The translations under genes were made by a program, and so were the position numbers. The notes beneath the pieces are model-generated. The model was not told the DNA's origin, made no database searches, and worked only from the letters and a program-made list of their open reading frames with translations. Positions 28,782 through 38,400 of a stretch of DNA of 64,000 nucleotides are shown piece after piece (within the stretch, counting starts at the first letter, position 1; each line of letters begins with the position of its first letter). The stretch is from Bauldia sp965232525. GTDB taxonomy: Bacteria > Pseudomonadota > Alphaproteobacteria > Rhizobiales > Kaistiaceae. The stretch lies in NCBI RefSeq assembly GCF_965232525.1, contig NZ_OZ246980.1, forward strand, positions 3,596,001 to 3,660,000, written 5' to 3'.

Positions 28782-28811
28782 AACGAAAGGCGAGCAGTGT
28801 TCCTGCTCGCC
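28782..28811 (-). terminator. Rho-independent terminator of the DUF1127 gene
   Basis: A perfect 9-bp stem, GGCGAGCAG (28789-28797) and CTGCTCGCC (28803-28811), with a 5-base loop. In the leftward direction it is followed by TTTCGTTTG. It starts 15 bases after the stop of the small DUF1127 gene and fits a factor-independent terminator. Confidence 0.8.
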
Positions 28812-28825
28812 CTGTGCTAGTGCCT

Positions 28826-29005
28826 TCAGCCGGCAACCGGCTGAACGACGCCCTCTGTATTACGGCTATAACCGATATCGAGAAGCAGGTGCTCGGGAAG
28901 GCTCCCGATGACACGCCGCGTATAGCTGCTAAAGAAAAAGGCGCGGACAGTCGAGGGCCGGGCCGCCGCTAACGCCATCAGGCGTCTTTCTGTTTCCAAA
29001 GACAT
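28826..29005 (-). CDS. DUF1127 small protein
   Basis: A 59-residue protein, too short for most gene finders. It begins MSLETERRLMALA and its C-terminal half carries the DUF1127 signature LPEHLLLDIGYSR, where LLxDIGxSR is the family hallmark. DUF1127 proteins are short Arg-rich RNA-binding or regulatory proteins in Alphaproteobacteria, linked to phosphate and carbon metabolism and to RNA turnover. A GGTGGAG ribosome binding site precedes the ATG and a strong terminator follows the stop, so this is an independent transcription unit. The 244 bases upstream hold its promoter region, including a GTGAC-cttt-GTCAC repeat near 29081-29094. Confidence 0.8.
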   Translation of the reverse strand: MSLETERRLMALAAARPSTVRAFFFSSYTRRVIGSLPEHLLLDIGYSRNTEGVVQPVAG

Positions 29006-29249
29006 TGCCGATCTCCACCTTCACCGAACTGTCATGTTCGTTCGGGTTTTCGTTGGTATATGTTCGTGGCCGAAGGCGCTGTGACCTTTGTCACTCGGCC
29101 AGAAGGCGGTGCCGCGGAACAATAGTTCGCGCGCTACCAGGATCGCCGAAACTTGGTCGACCAGGATCAATACCGATTCCTCCTGGGCAAGGGCCCGATC
29201 CCCCAGGCGACCTAACAACCGGCGCCCGCCGGCCGGCCCCGAGCGTCGG

Positions 29250-30332
29250 TCAGGCCGGATCGGTAACCACCCCTCCGAGCATTGGGCGCTCAACGCCCGT
29301 GGTCTCGGGCAGACTGAGCGGCAGGTCGCGCAGACTGCGCGCCGCGAGATAGGCGAACGCCTGGGCTTCGACGAAGTCGCCGTCCCAGCCGAGCTCCGCC
29401 GCGCGTTTCACCGTCGCCCCGGTAGCGGCGCCGATCATCGCGACCAGCACCGGGTTGCGCGCGCCGCCGCCGGAGATAACGACGATTTCGGCCCCGCCCG
29501 CGTCGGCGATCGCGCCGGCGATGGTGCTGGCGGTGAACGCAGCCAGGGTCGCCACACCATCCTCGGTCGACAGCAGCCGCACCGGGCCAGCGGAGAAAGC
29601 GTCGCGATCGACGGATTTGGGCAATGGTTCCAGGAACCACGGCTCGTCCATTAGCGCGTCCAATGCAAACTGGTCGACCGTGCCGCGCGCCGCCAAACGA
29701 CCGTCGGCGTCCATCGGTGCGCCTGTCCGTTCCCGGACGAAGTCGTCGATCATGGCGTTGCCCGGCCCGGTGTCCCCAGCGGTCAGGCGCCCGTCGGCGC
29801 CGATCCGGGTGATGTTGGCGACCCCGCCGATGTTGACGACCACCACGTTGCCGGCGAGTCCGGCCTTCGCCGCCAGCGCCTGATGGTACACCGGCACGAA
29901 CGGCGCTCCCTCCCCGCCGGCCGCTACGTCCGCCGCGCGGAAGTCGTGCACCACCGGCATCCCAAGTCGCGTGGCGAGCGCTGCGCCGTCACCGATCTGG
30001 ATGGTGAGATACCGTTCCGGCGCGTGGAATACGGTCTGGCCGTGGAAGCCAACGAGATCGACCGCCGCAGCACCGGTCAACGTCTCGGCCGCCTCGGCGT
30101 GCGCGTCGGTGACAACCTGCTCGGCTTCCGCCAAGGCCGCCGGCCGCGCGGTTCGGTCGTCGACATCTCGCGCCGTCGCAAGCGCCTGGCGGAGAATGGC
30201 GCGTTCACGCTCGTCATAAGGACGGAAGTGGGTGGGTCCGAACCCGCCTACCGTTTCGCCGTCGGTGACGAGGACAGCCACGTCGACGCCGTCCATCGAC
30301 GTCCCGCTCATCATGCCGAGGACGGTGCGCAT
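29250..30332 (-). CDS. anmK: Anhydro-N-acetylmuramic acid kinase
   Basis: A 360-residue ASKHA-fold sugar kinase that phosphorylates 1,6-anhydro-MurNAc in peptidoglycan recycling. It opens with MRTVLGMMSGTSMDGVDVAV, the family N-terminus, and has LVGFHGQTVFHAPE, VVNIGGVANITRIG, DTGPGNAMIDDFV and VVISGGGARNPVLVAM. The frame continues upstream to 30425 without family-like sequence. It diverges from tyrS with about 120 bases between starts. Confidence 0.95.
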   Translation of the reverse strand: MRTVLGMMSGTSMDGVDVAVLVTDGETVGGFGPTHFRPYDERERAILRQALATARDVDDRTARPAALAEAEQVVTDAHAEAAETLTGAAAVDLVGFHGQTVFHAPERYLTIQIGDGAALATRLGMPVVHDFRAADVAAGGEGAPFVPVYHQALAAKAGLAGNVVVVNIGGVANITRIGADGRLTAGDTGPGNAMIDDFVRERTGAPMDADGRLAARGTVDQFALDALMDEPWFLEPLPKSVDRDAFSAGPVRLLSTEDGVATLAAFTASTIAGAIADAGGAEIVVISGGGARNPVLVAMIGAATGATVKRAAELGWDGDFVEAQAFAYLAARSLRDLPLSLPETTGVERPMLGGVVTDPA

Positions 30333-30455
30333 CGATCCATCTGCCAAGCGCGTGACTCCTGAGGTGCACTTTGCGTTCGCCCCTGTTATACGCCTTCGCG
30401 CATCGCCGGCCACCGCGCCGGCCATGGCTTATCGAAACTCCAGGGACGATATCCG

Positions 30456-31700
30456 GTGCCGACCTCCGACCTCATGCGCGTTTTCGAAGAGCGCGGCTTC
30501 CTCCATCAGTGTTCCGATTTGGCGGGGCTCGACGCCCTGGCGGTCAAGGGACCGGTCACCGGTTATATCGGCTTCGACTGCACCGCTCCGAGCCTGCATG
30601 TCGGCAGCCTCCTGCAGATCATGATGCTGCGCTGGATGCAGCGCACCGGACACAAGCCGATTGCGTTGATGGGCTCGGGCACCACTCGTGTCGGCGATCC
30701 GACCGGTAAGGACGAAAGCCGCAAGGTCCTGTCGGAGACGGAGATCGAAGCCAACAAGAACGGCATCCGCCAGGTGTTCGACCGGTTTCTCACCTTCGGG
30801 TCGGGCCCGACTGACGCGCTGATGGTCGACAACGCCGAATGGCTGACGCGCCTGAACTACATCGACTTTCTGCGCGAGGTCGGCCGCCACGTCTCGGTGA
30901 ATCAGATGATCCAGCGGGATTCGGTCAAGCTTCGGCTGGACCGGGAGCAGCACCTGTCGTTCCTCGAATTCAACTACATGGTGCTGCAGGCCTACGATTT
31001 CGTCGAGCTGAACCGCCGGTTCGGCTGCCGGCTGCAGCTAGGCGGCTCCGACCAGTGGGGCAATATCGTCGCCGGTATCGACCTTGGCCGGAAGATGGAC
31101 AGCGTCGAGCTGTTCGCCTTCACCTCCCCGCTGGTCACGCTGGCCTCGGGGGCCAAGATGGGCAAGACCGCCGCCGGCGCCGTCTGGCTGAACGCCGAGC
31201 AGGTCTCGCCCTACGAATACTGGCAGTTCTGGCGGAACACCGAGGACGCCGACGTTGAGCGATTCCTGAAGTTGTTCACCGAGCTGCCGCTCGACGAGAT
31301 CGCCCGTCTGGCGGCGCTCGAAGGGGCGGAGATCAACGACGCCAAGAAAGCGCTTGCCGACGAGGCAACTGCCCTCCTTCATGGCCGGAAGGCGGCGGAG
31401 GAAGCGAGCGAGGCGGCGCGACGCACCTTCGAGGAGGGCGCGCTCGCCGATGCCCTGCCGACGATCACCGTGCCGGCGGGCGATCTCGATACCGGGCTCG
31501 GCGTCCTCGCGCTATTCGTCAGAGCCGGACTGATGTCGTCCAACGGCGAGGCTCGACGGGCGATCCGCGGTGGTGGCCTAAGGCTGAATGACGACGTCAT
31601 CACCGACGAGACGGCGACGGTTACCGCCGATCTGCTGCGCGACGGCGTAATCAAGCTCTCGCACGGCCGCAAGAAGCATGTGCTGGTGAAGCCACAATAA
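30456..31700 (+). CDS. tyrS: Tyrosyl-tRNA synthetase
   Basis: A 414-residue class I synthetase. The HIGH-type motif is SLHVGSLLQ near residue 48, the KMSKS equivalent is GAKMGKTAAG near residue 232, and the tyrosine site residues lie in YIGFDCTAP and YDFVELN. A C-terminal S4 RNA-binding domain (about residues 350-410, AGLMSSNGEARRAIRGGG) is complete. The start is a GTG with an AGGGA nine bases upstream; ATG at 30474 is the alternative. The K-to-G variation in KMSKS is common in proteobacterial TyrS. Confidence 0.96.
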   Translation: MPTSDLMRVFEERGFLHQCSDLAGLDALAVKGPVTGYIGFDCTAPSLHVGSLLQIMMLRWMQRTGHKPIALMGSGTTRVGDPTGKDESRKVLSETEIEANKNGIRQVFDRFLTFGSGPTDALMVDNAEWLTRLNYIDFLREVGRHVSVNQMIQRDSVKLRLDREQHLSFLEFNYMVLQAYDFVELNRRFGCRLQLGGSDQWGNIVAGIDLGRKMDSVELFAFTSPLVTLASGAKMGKTAAGAVWLNAEQVSPYEYWQFWRNTEDADVERFLKLFTELPLDEIARLAALEGAEINDAKKALADEATALLHGRKAAEEASEAARRTFEEGALADALPTITVPAGDLDTGLGVLALFVRAGLMSSNGEARRAIRGGGLRLNDDVITDETATVTADLLRDGVIKLSHGRKKHVLVKPQ

Positions 31701-31750
31701 GTTGCGGTTGCCGCTTACAGGATGACTGGCGCGGCCGCTGATCAGGCCAT

Positions 31751-31796
31751 CGCCTCCGGATAGGAGTCTGAGGCGACGGATCGATCATCCGATCCG
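31751..31796. terminator. Hairpins between convergent genes
   Basis: Two inverted repeats lie between tyrS and the leftward flippase-like gene: CGCCTC (31751-31756) with GAGGCG (31770-31775), and CGGATCG (31777-31783) with CGATCCG (31790-31796), loop six bases. No long T tract follows on either side, so this is only a candidate bidirectional terminator. Confidence 0.4.
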
Positions 31797-31802
31797 ACGT
31801 AT

Positions 31803-32828
31803 TTAGGCCCGCGGCTGTCGTCGCTCGACGAGGACCGCGACCGCCCACAACAGGGCGTCGCCGGCCAGTGTTGCCACCCTGAGCCCCAATGCGATGAGGA
31901 GCGCCTCGTCGGCGAACGATGTTTCCTCCAGCGCGACGATCATCACCGCCTCGCGGACGCCAAAACCCGCCGGCGCACCGGGCGTGACCAACCCCACCAC
32001 CCATGCCGCCGCCGCGATGCCGACCAGCGCCAGGTAACTGTTGCCGTCGACCGAAACGCCCCCCGCCACGGCAATCACCGCGGTGACACCGCCGAACAGC
32101 AAAAAGTAAACGACGTAGGTGGCGATCGTCGCGACCGCTCGCGGCCCGCCATCGCCTAGCAAGCGGAAACGCCCCCGCGAGCCAAGCACGACAAGCGCCC
32201 AGACGGCGCCGCAGGTGATCAGCACCACGGCGACAATCGCCGCGGTCATCATCCCCTCGCTCAGTCCGGCGATGTCAAGGTTCTCGACGAGAACCGTGCC
32301 GCCCAGTACTGCGGCAATCGAAACAGCGACAGCCACCGAAAGACCAATTTCCGCCGCGGTTGAACTCAGGATTGTACGGTGTTCGACATCCCGATCGCGG
32401 AGCATGGCATACCGCCCGACAAGATGCAGGACATTACTCGGCAGGTATTTCAAGACGTGGGATCGTCCGTAGATCGAGACCGCATCCTCGAGCGAGAGCC
32501 GATGTCCTGACATCATCAGTGTTTGATTCCAGGCAATGGCAAGAAGTGCCGCGCAGCCTCCATATGCGATCGCAGCGGCCAAAAGACCGATGAGGAAGGA
32601 AGGCTGAAGAAATTCTCCGAGCGCGGCGAGTTGCAGCCAAACCTGATAGGCAACGAATAGGACCGCTATGATCGTGACGACTCGTCCGACCACAATGACC
32701 GCGCGTCGCGTCGCCGGTCTTCGGAAGTAAGCGCCGAACCGCCCCGCGATGCTGGCCGACCTGGGATCGCCGTTGTCCGTCACCTGATTACCGTCGAAGC
32801 CGCCGGCGATCTGCGGATCATCCGGCAT
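31803..32828 (-). CDS. Flippase-like membrane protein (LPG synthase TM/UPF0104)
   Basis: A 341-residue integral membrane protein with about eight helices after a short polar N-terminus (residues 1-40). It carries the family features AIAYGGCAALLAIAWNQ, GRSHVLKYLPSNVLHLVGRYAM and GLVTPGAPAGFGVREAVMI. The family groups MprF flippase domains and AglD-type proteins and is often next to glycosyltransferases. Last gene of the three-gene operon that starts at 35309; 11 bases separate it from the GT2 gene. Confidence 0.82.
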   Translation of the reverse strand: MPDDPQIAGGFDGNQVTDNGDPRSASIAGRFGAYFRRPATRRAVIVVGRVVTIIAVLFVAYQVWLQLAALGEFLQPSFLIGLLAAAIAYGGCAALLAIAWNQTLMMSGHRLSLEDAVSIYGRSHVLKYLPSNVLHLVGRYAMLRDRDVEHRTILSSTAAEIGLSVAVAVSIAAVLGGTVLVENLDIAGLSEGMMTAAIVAVVLITCGAVWALVVLGSRGRFRLLGDGGPRAVATIATYVVYFLLFGGVTAVIAVAGGVSVDGNSYLALVGIAAAAWVVGLVTPGAPAGFGVREAVMIVALEETSFADEALLIALGLRVATLAGDALLWAVAVLVERRQPRA

Positions 32829-32839
32829 TCAACTCGGAC

Positions 32840-33808
32840 TCATTCGCCAACATCGATTCGGGCTCGCTCAACTTCTTGGCGCAGAACGCGCGTGCGAACT
32901 TCTTCAAGGATCTTTCGGTTGGTGCCAATGAGCTCACCGATCAGGCCACTCACCGCCAGAAGGCCACCAAGAGTGAGCAGAGCGACCGCTAGCACCAACG
33001 ACTGGATGTGTCCGCCGCCTTCGCCGATAGCAAAGAAGTAGAGGAATCGCAGGATCACTAGGAAACCTGGAACCGAAATGATCAGAGCCAACAATCCAAA
33101 GAATCGCAGCGGCTTGTAGATAACAAAGATGCGTATGATCGTGATGATCGACCGCCAAATGTAAGACGGGATGTTCCGAACAAGCCGCGACGGGCGCAGA
33201 TATCCGTTCACCTCTATCGGAACGACCGCGAGGGGGATGTTCTTGCGACCGGCCTGGATCAGTGTTTCCAACGTGTAGGTATACGCACTGAAGACGTTGA
33301 GCCTGAGCGCAGCGTCCCGGTGGATCGCGCGGAAACCACTGGGCGCATCGACAACATCGATGCCGCTGGCCAGGCGAACGACCCGGCTCCCGAGCCTCTG
33401 CAGTATCTTCTTGGCCGGTGAGAAGTGCTCGATCGTGGCAATCGGCCGCGCGCCGAGGACCATCAGCGCCTCGCCTGCGATGATTGGGCGTACAAGGTCG
33501 GGGATGGAACCGGCAGCATACTGGTTGTCAGCATCGGTGTTGACGATCACATCAGCCCCGAGTTTGAGGCTCGCCTCGAGGCCCGCCATAAATGCTCGCG
33601 CCAGCCCCTGATTGTGACCAAGCGCGACCACGTGATCGACCCCGTGTTGGTGAGCGACCGCAACCGTGTCGTCGGTGCTCCCATCGTCGATGACCAGCCA
33701 CTCGACCTCACGAAATCCCTCGACCTGGCGGGGCAGGTCGGCCAGCGTCGTCGGTAGCGTTTCGGCCTCGTTCAGACACGGGATCTGGATGATCAGCTTA
33801 TTCAGCAT
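32840..33808 (-). CDS. Family 2 glycosyltransferase, membrane-anchored
   Basis: A 322-residue enzyme of the dolichol/polyprenyl-phosphate mannose synthase type. The GT-A domain has IPCLNEAETLPTTL, VIDDGSTDDT, the DxD block VNTDADNQY (residues about 98-106) and a GSRV/SGFRAIHRDAAL region. Two hydrophobic segments in residues 225-290 anchor it to the inner membrane. It would charge polyprenyl phosphate with a sugar for use by a GT-C transferase; the preceding gene, overlapping its start by 11 bases, encodes such a candidate. Confidence 0.88.
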   Translation of the reverse strand: MLNKLIIQIPCLNEAETLPTTLADLPRQVEGFREVEWLVIDDGSTDDTVAVAHQHGVDHVVALGHNQGLARAFMAGLEASLKLGADVIVNTDADNQYAAGSIPDLVRPIIAGEALMVLGARPIATIEHFSPAKKILQRLGSRVVRLASGIDVVDAPSGFRAIHRDAALRLNVFSAYTYTLETLIQAGRKNIPLAVVPIEVNGYLRPSRLVRNIPSYIWRSIITIIRIFVIYKPLRFFGLLALIISVPGFLVILRFLYFFAIGEGGGHIQSLVLAVALLTLGGLLAVSGLIGELIGTNRKILEEVRTRVLRQEVERARIDVGE

Positions 33809-35309
33809 CGTTACGAGTCGATTGTTCCGATTCCCTCAGCCGACACTTAGTCACGTAAAGGCCGTACTTCATGGCGGTCCCGTCAATGCAAAATCCGTCC
33901 ACAATGTCCGGGGTCTTGCCAGCTTCGTTCGGCACCAGCAGAAACCGCTTCCTGCCTTCGGCTTGAATCGTTTTAAGGTCGCGTCCCAGAATACCCCCGA
34001 GAACGGTGCGTGACACCCGCGGACCACGGTGCCCGCCTAGATCGGTGATCGGCACGCCGGAGTCGACCAGGTCGCGAACGAACGCCATTGTGTCGTCCCC
34101 ATGCCATATCCATGCCCGGGCTTTGGGATGACCCCAATACTGGTTGGGGAAGAGCAGCGCGGCGACACAAATCGCCAATGCCGATCCGATGAGCGCTTGC
34201 CAGACCCGTCGCGCCATCTGCCGATCCGAAATATCGGAGATCAGCAATGCGGCGGCGGCCACTATAGCGAAACATGCCCACGGCACCAGGTCCGCGAGGT
34301 ACTTTGCCTGAGGCGGAGAAAACGTTACGAGCGGGTCCAGCGATCTGATTGCAAATGTCTGGAAGAACGCAAAAGAGAGGAAGAAAAAGATCGGAAGCAT
34401 GAGCGGATTCATCGTCCGCGCCATCCAAGAGCGGCACGCGACATAAGCCGTGCTCGCCGATGCGGCCACGAAGAGAACCGCTGTGTAGAAAGGTAGCTGA
34501 CGCCACGAATTGAACAACTCGCCAAACGCAAAGCCGTCGGCATGCCTCTGCATGTTCCCCCAGTGCCTGTCGAGCAGGTCCAGCCGCCCCAGAGGCACCC
34601 ACCGGCCGGCAAGGATGTTGATCACAGCGTACTCAATGAGGACGAGCAAAACACCGTACAAGCCGATCCACAGCAGCGTGTTCACCCCGCGCCGGAAGCC
34701 CATCGCGATCAGGACGTACGCACATGAAGCCGGAACGAAAAAGACTGCGGTTTCCTTGGCGCCGTACGCAAGGAAGATAAACAAGGCCGCTGAGGCGTAG
34801 GAGACTTGCGATTGCGATTGAACACCGCGCTCGACAAAATAAGCATGGGCCAACATGAACACCGCAACAAAAATGAAGGGTTGCAGTTGACCGGTAGAGC
34901 GGAAAAACATCGGATCGGCGAACAAAACAATTACAAAAAAGGCAAAATAGATGAAGCCATATCCGCTCTTGCGAAGATAGAAAGCCGATAAACACAAAAA
35001 TACGGCGAATAGCACAATCCCGATCGCAAAATACGTTGTCAGGTTCCACCCGAACAACTCAGCAAACCCGAGGGCAGGCAAATTGATGGCCCAACGGGCG
35101 GTCTGATGATTCTGAAGCAGCGCCGAGAACGCCTCGCCGTCGAGCAACCGCCCGACCAGGTTCCACTTCCTCACGGCATCGCCGCCGGTTTCGACGGGAG
35201 CGGTGAAAATGGTCCGCAACAGGACCGCCACCGCAATCAGAAGGACGTACTGCAGCAGGAGCGATGGCCGCTCCTCGCCTTGGTTTGTAGATGCGTTGGC
35301 AAACGTCAT
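33798..35309 (-). CDS. Polytopic membrane protein, GT-C-like
   Basis: A 503-residue protein with about 12-13 membrane helices and a small soluble C-terminal domain (about residues 430-500). No family motif is certain; the layout and the adjacent GT2 and flippase-like genes fit a GT-C transferase using polyprenyl-linked sugar. Base composition is clearly lower in GC than the surroundings, especially at 34700-35060 with AAA, AAT and TTT-rich stretches, typical of laterally acquired surface-polysaccharide genes. The ATG at 35309 is preferred; the frame to 35372 is a less likely extension. Confidence 0.68.
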   Translation of the reverse strand: MTFANASTNQGEERPSLLLQYVLLIAVAVLLRTIFTAPVETGGDAVRKWNLVGRLLDGEAFSALLQNHQTARWAINLPALGFAELFGWNLTTYFAIGIVLFAVFLCLSAFYLRKSGYGFIYFAFFVIVLFADPMFFRSTGQLQPFIFVAVFMLAHAYFVERGVQSQSQVSYASAALFIFLAYGAKETAVFFVPASCAYVLIAMGFRRGVNTLLWIGLYGVLLVLIEYAVINILAGRWVPLGRLDLLDRHWGNMQRHADGFAFGELFNSWRQLPFYTAVLFVAASASTAYVACRSWMARTMNPLMLPIFFFLSFAFFQTFAIRSLDPLVTFSPPQAKYLADLVPWACFAIVAAAALLISDISDRQMARRVWQALIGSALAICVAALLFPNQYWGHPKARAWIWHGDDTMAFVRDLVDSGVPITDLGGHRGPRVSRTVLGGILGRDLKTIQAEGRKRFLLVPNEAGKTPDIVDGFCIDGTAMKYGLYVTKCRLRESEQSTRNDAE

Positions 35310-35406
35310 GGCGCTCGTTTGCTTTCGGTCGTTCTCCGCCGCCCACGATCGGCTATCACGGGTACCGAGCAAGCCAGCGACAGCTTCGTGCCAAACAGTT
35401 CAACCA

Positions 35407-38400
35407 TCATCTGAATTCGAAGATCTTGCGGAATATGCCCGGCGTTACCGCGGACAGCGGGTTGAAGTAGACCGTCGGTCCATCCAGCGGACCTTCGATT
35501 CTAAAGGTCACGCCGATCAGTCCTTCGCGGTTGCCGCCGAGGACACGTCCGATTACCGGCACACGGCCGAAGGCGTTGTTGAGTGCGAACAGCGGCAGGT
35601 AGGTGCCGTTCACCGCGACCTCGGAACGCTCCAGGTCGAACCGCCCGCTGAAGGTTGCCCCAACCGACTGACCGCGAAGCAGCGCCTCGTCGATGACGAT
35701 CGCCTCACTGGTCGCCCCGAACTGCACGGCCATCCGGTCGAAGTGAAGGCGCGACGTATCGATGTCCTGCGGTGTCGGCGCGCTGGCGATAGCGCGTTCG
35801 ACCGCCGGCTCCTCGAGGATGACGAAGTCATCGATAAGGATTTGGCCGTCGAGCGGTCCGGTCGGACCGAACCGGCTTGCCTCGAGCGTGAGTTGTCCGC
35901 CCGCAACGCGGGTGTAGAGATCGAGGAACCGCAGAAGGTCACCGGCGTCTGGCGCCGTCATCTGGAGGGCGGCTGCCTGCCCGGCATCGTCGAAGTCGAG
36001 CGCGACAGCGCCGCCAAGCGTGGCGTTCAGGGCGATCGCCATCGGAGCGCCATCGGCGGTGACAAACCGCCCGCGGAGCCCCGTGAGTGCCTCGCCGTTG
36101 AAGCCGGTCACCACGTCGATATCGGCGGTGATCGACAAATCCGGAAGATCATCGTCGCCGGCGGTGGTGATATCGGAGATCAACCCGCGCGCATCGAACT
36201 GCGCACCGCGTATGTCGACCACATAACCGGTTGGTGTCGCCGTCAGGTCGACGCTCAGATCGTCGTCCGGGCGCAGCGCCAGGTGATCGATCCGTGCGTC
36301 GACCAGTCCGTCCTCGGACGAGAACCGCGCCCACCCGGCCATAGCGAACCCATCGCCGGCAAGCACGATGTCTTCCGCCAACTGGCCGCCATCGGTTGGC
36401 ACGAGGTCGAACGACAGCGTCGCTGGGACACCGACCCCCTTGGTCCAGCCGGTGCCGGGAATCGTCAACCTGGCCGGCGTCAGATCAAGATCGACGTGCT
36501 GCCCCTCGCCGGACTCGCGGGCGGAGATCCGCGCGTCGATGACCCCTTCGATCAAGTCCTCCACCCCGAGCCCCAACCGCTCGCGGGCGGCCTGGTCCAG
36601 CAACAGCCGTGCGCTTTGTGCGCCCCCGGCCACCGCATTGCCGTCGGCGTCCAGTGCCAGCGCCATTGAAACGTTCGCGGCGATTCCGTCGATCACGGCG
36701 GTTCCCTCAACCGTGACAGAGTCCCTTGCCACCGCGATCGCCAGGTCGGCATCGTTGAAGAGGCGGCCGTCAATCGGCTGGGCGCTGCCGAGACCCGTCC
36801 CCGCCACCACCACTCGCCAGTCCATCGCCTCCCCGAGTTCGTCGTCCTCCTTGTCGAGCGGTAGACGCAGCGAGATCGAAGCGGCCGCGTCGCCGGAAAG
36901 ATCGGACGGTGCGATATCCTGGCGCCGCAGCGCGTTGAGCGGTTCGGCATCGGCCAGCGCGCCCAGCGCAGCGGCCTGCGCTGATGCCTCCACCTCCACT
37001 ACTCCGGTCGCCACGGGATCGAACACATCATCGATGGCGAAGGCGCCAGCGTCGATCGTCACCGGACCGAACCGCGTGTCGAGGCGCGCCGATTCAACGT
37101 CAACGCCGAGCACCGCACCAGCGAGAACGACATTGCCTGAAGCGTCGACGACCGGCGGCAGGTCGCCCATTGTGCGGAAGGCGACGTCCTCAAGTCGAAG
37201 GTCGAGCCGCAGGGCATCGTCAGGCACTGGTGGCCGCGGCTCGACCCACAGCATCCCGGCCGGCACCGCCGCCGCGAAGCTGCCCGCGGCGATCTGGCCG
37301 TCGACGATATGGCTATTCACCCAGCGGCGCGCGCCCGGCGCGAGGAACGGCACCCACATCTGCTTGAAGACTGCGACCGGCATTTGCGACAGCCGCGCCG
37401 AAAGCGCCAGCGATGGCGTGACGCCACCGAAGCCAATCGTGCCCGAGAGGTCGAGGCTGCCCTCCGCCGATTCAATCGCCAACGCGTCGATGGCCAGCGT
37501 CTCCGCCGCAAGGTCGATCGCGCCGGAAAGAGCCAATCGCTCGACTGTCAGCGGCGGTGCCTCCGCGTCCGGCGCGGCCAGCACCGCATGCTCGGATTCG
37601 AGCGAAACGGCATAGCGGCCGGACCCCGGATCACCGCCCGCGCGAACCCAACCGACTACCGATCCGCGGGTCGCACCGAAATGGAGTGGCGAACGGTCGA
37701 GCAGAATCGCTTCGCCGGCGACATCCCAGCGGAGATTCACCGTCGCCTCGTCAAGCAGGATGCTCTCCCCGCTCTCCCCCGCGGTGAAAACGCCGGCCCC
37801 AACGTCGAGTCGCAGTTCGGCCGCAGCCGGACCGCCGTTCGCATCAAAACGAACCGACCCGCGCCCGAACAGCGGAATGTCGCTGCTCGCCAGGTTGTCC
37901 TTACGGGCCAGGACCGGGACCAGATCCGCCAGACCGACCTGCGAGAACGCTGCCGCCAGCACCCGATCCCCGTCCGGATCGGCGCCGTAATCCAGCGATG
38001 CGCTCCATCGTCCCGCCTGTGCGGCCGCCGAGACCGTCAAAGCCACATCAGCGGTCGTTTGGTCGATGGTTAGCGATGCATCGAGATCATCAAACCGGCG
38101 GATCGCACTGCCACCGGTATCCGCGATGACAATCGTCGCGCCCTCGACCGTCAGCACTTCGAGCTCGAGGCCACGTGCCTTTGCCGCGACATCCGCTAGC
38201 ACCGCGTCCAGCCGATGCAGCGCGTCGGCCAGTCCCGGAAATCCGCCATGCGGATACGACGCCATTTCGGCGCTTGGGGGACCCATCATCCTCGCGCCGG
38301 AAACCAATAGCTCGGCACCGGTGAGCGTGACCGACCGCACGCCTGCACCTCCGGTCGCAACGCTAACCGGATCGGCGACCGCCTCGATGTTGGGCACTCG

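Noticed and set aside
28726..28914. A 62-codon leftward frame
   Set aside because: Overlaps the DUF1127 gene in another frame and runs through its terminator hairpin.
29021..29293. A 90-codon leftward open frame
   Set aside because: Overlaps the end of anmK and the promoter of the DUF1127 gene, with no signature. A short hydrophobic run in it is not enough.
35203..36669. A 488-codon rightward open frame
   Set aside because: Antisense to the AsmA-like gene; no ribosome binding site and no domain.
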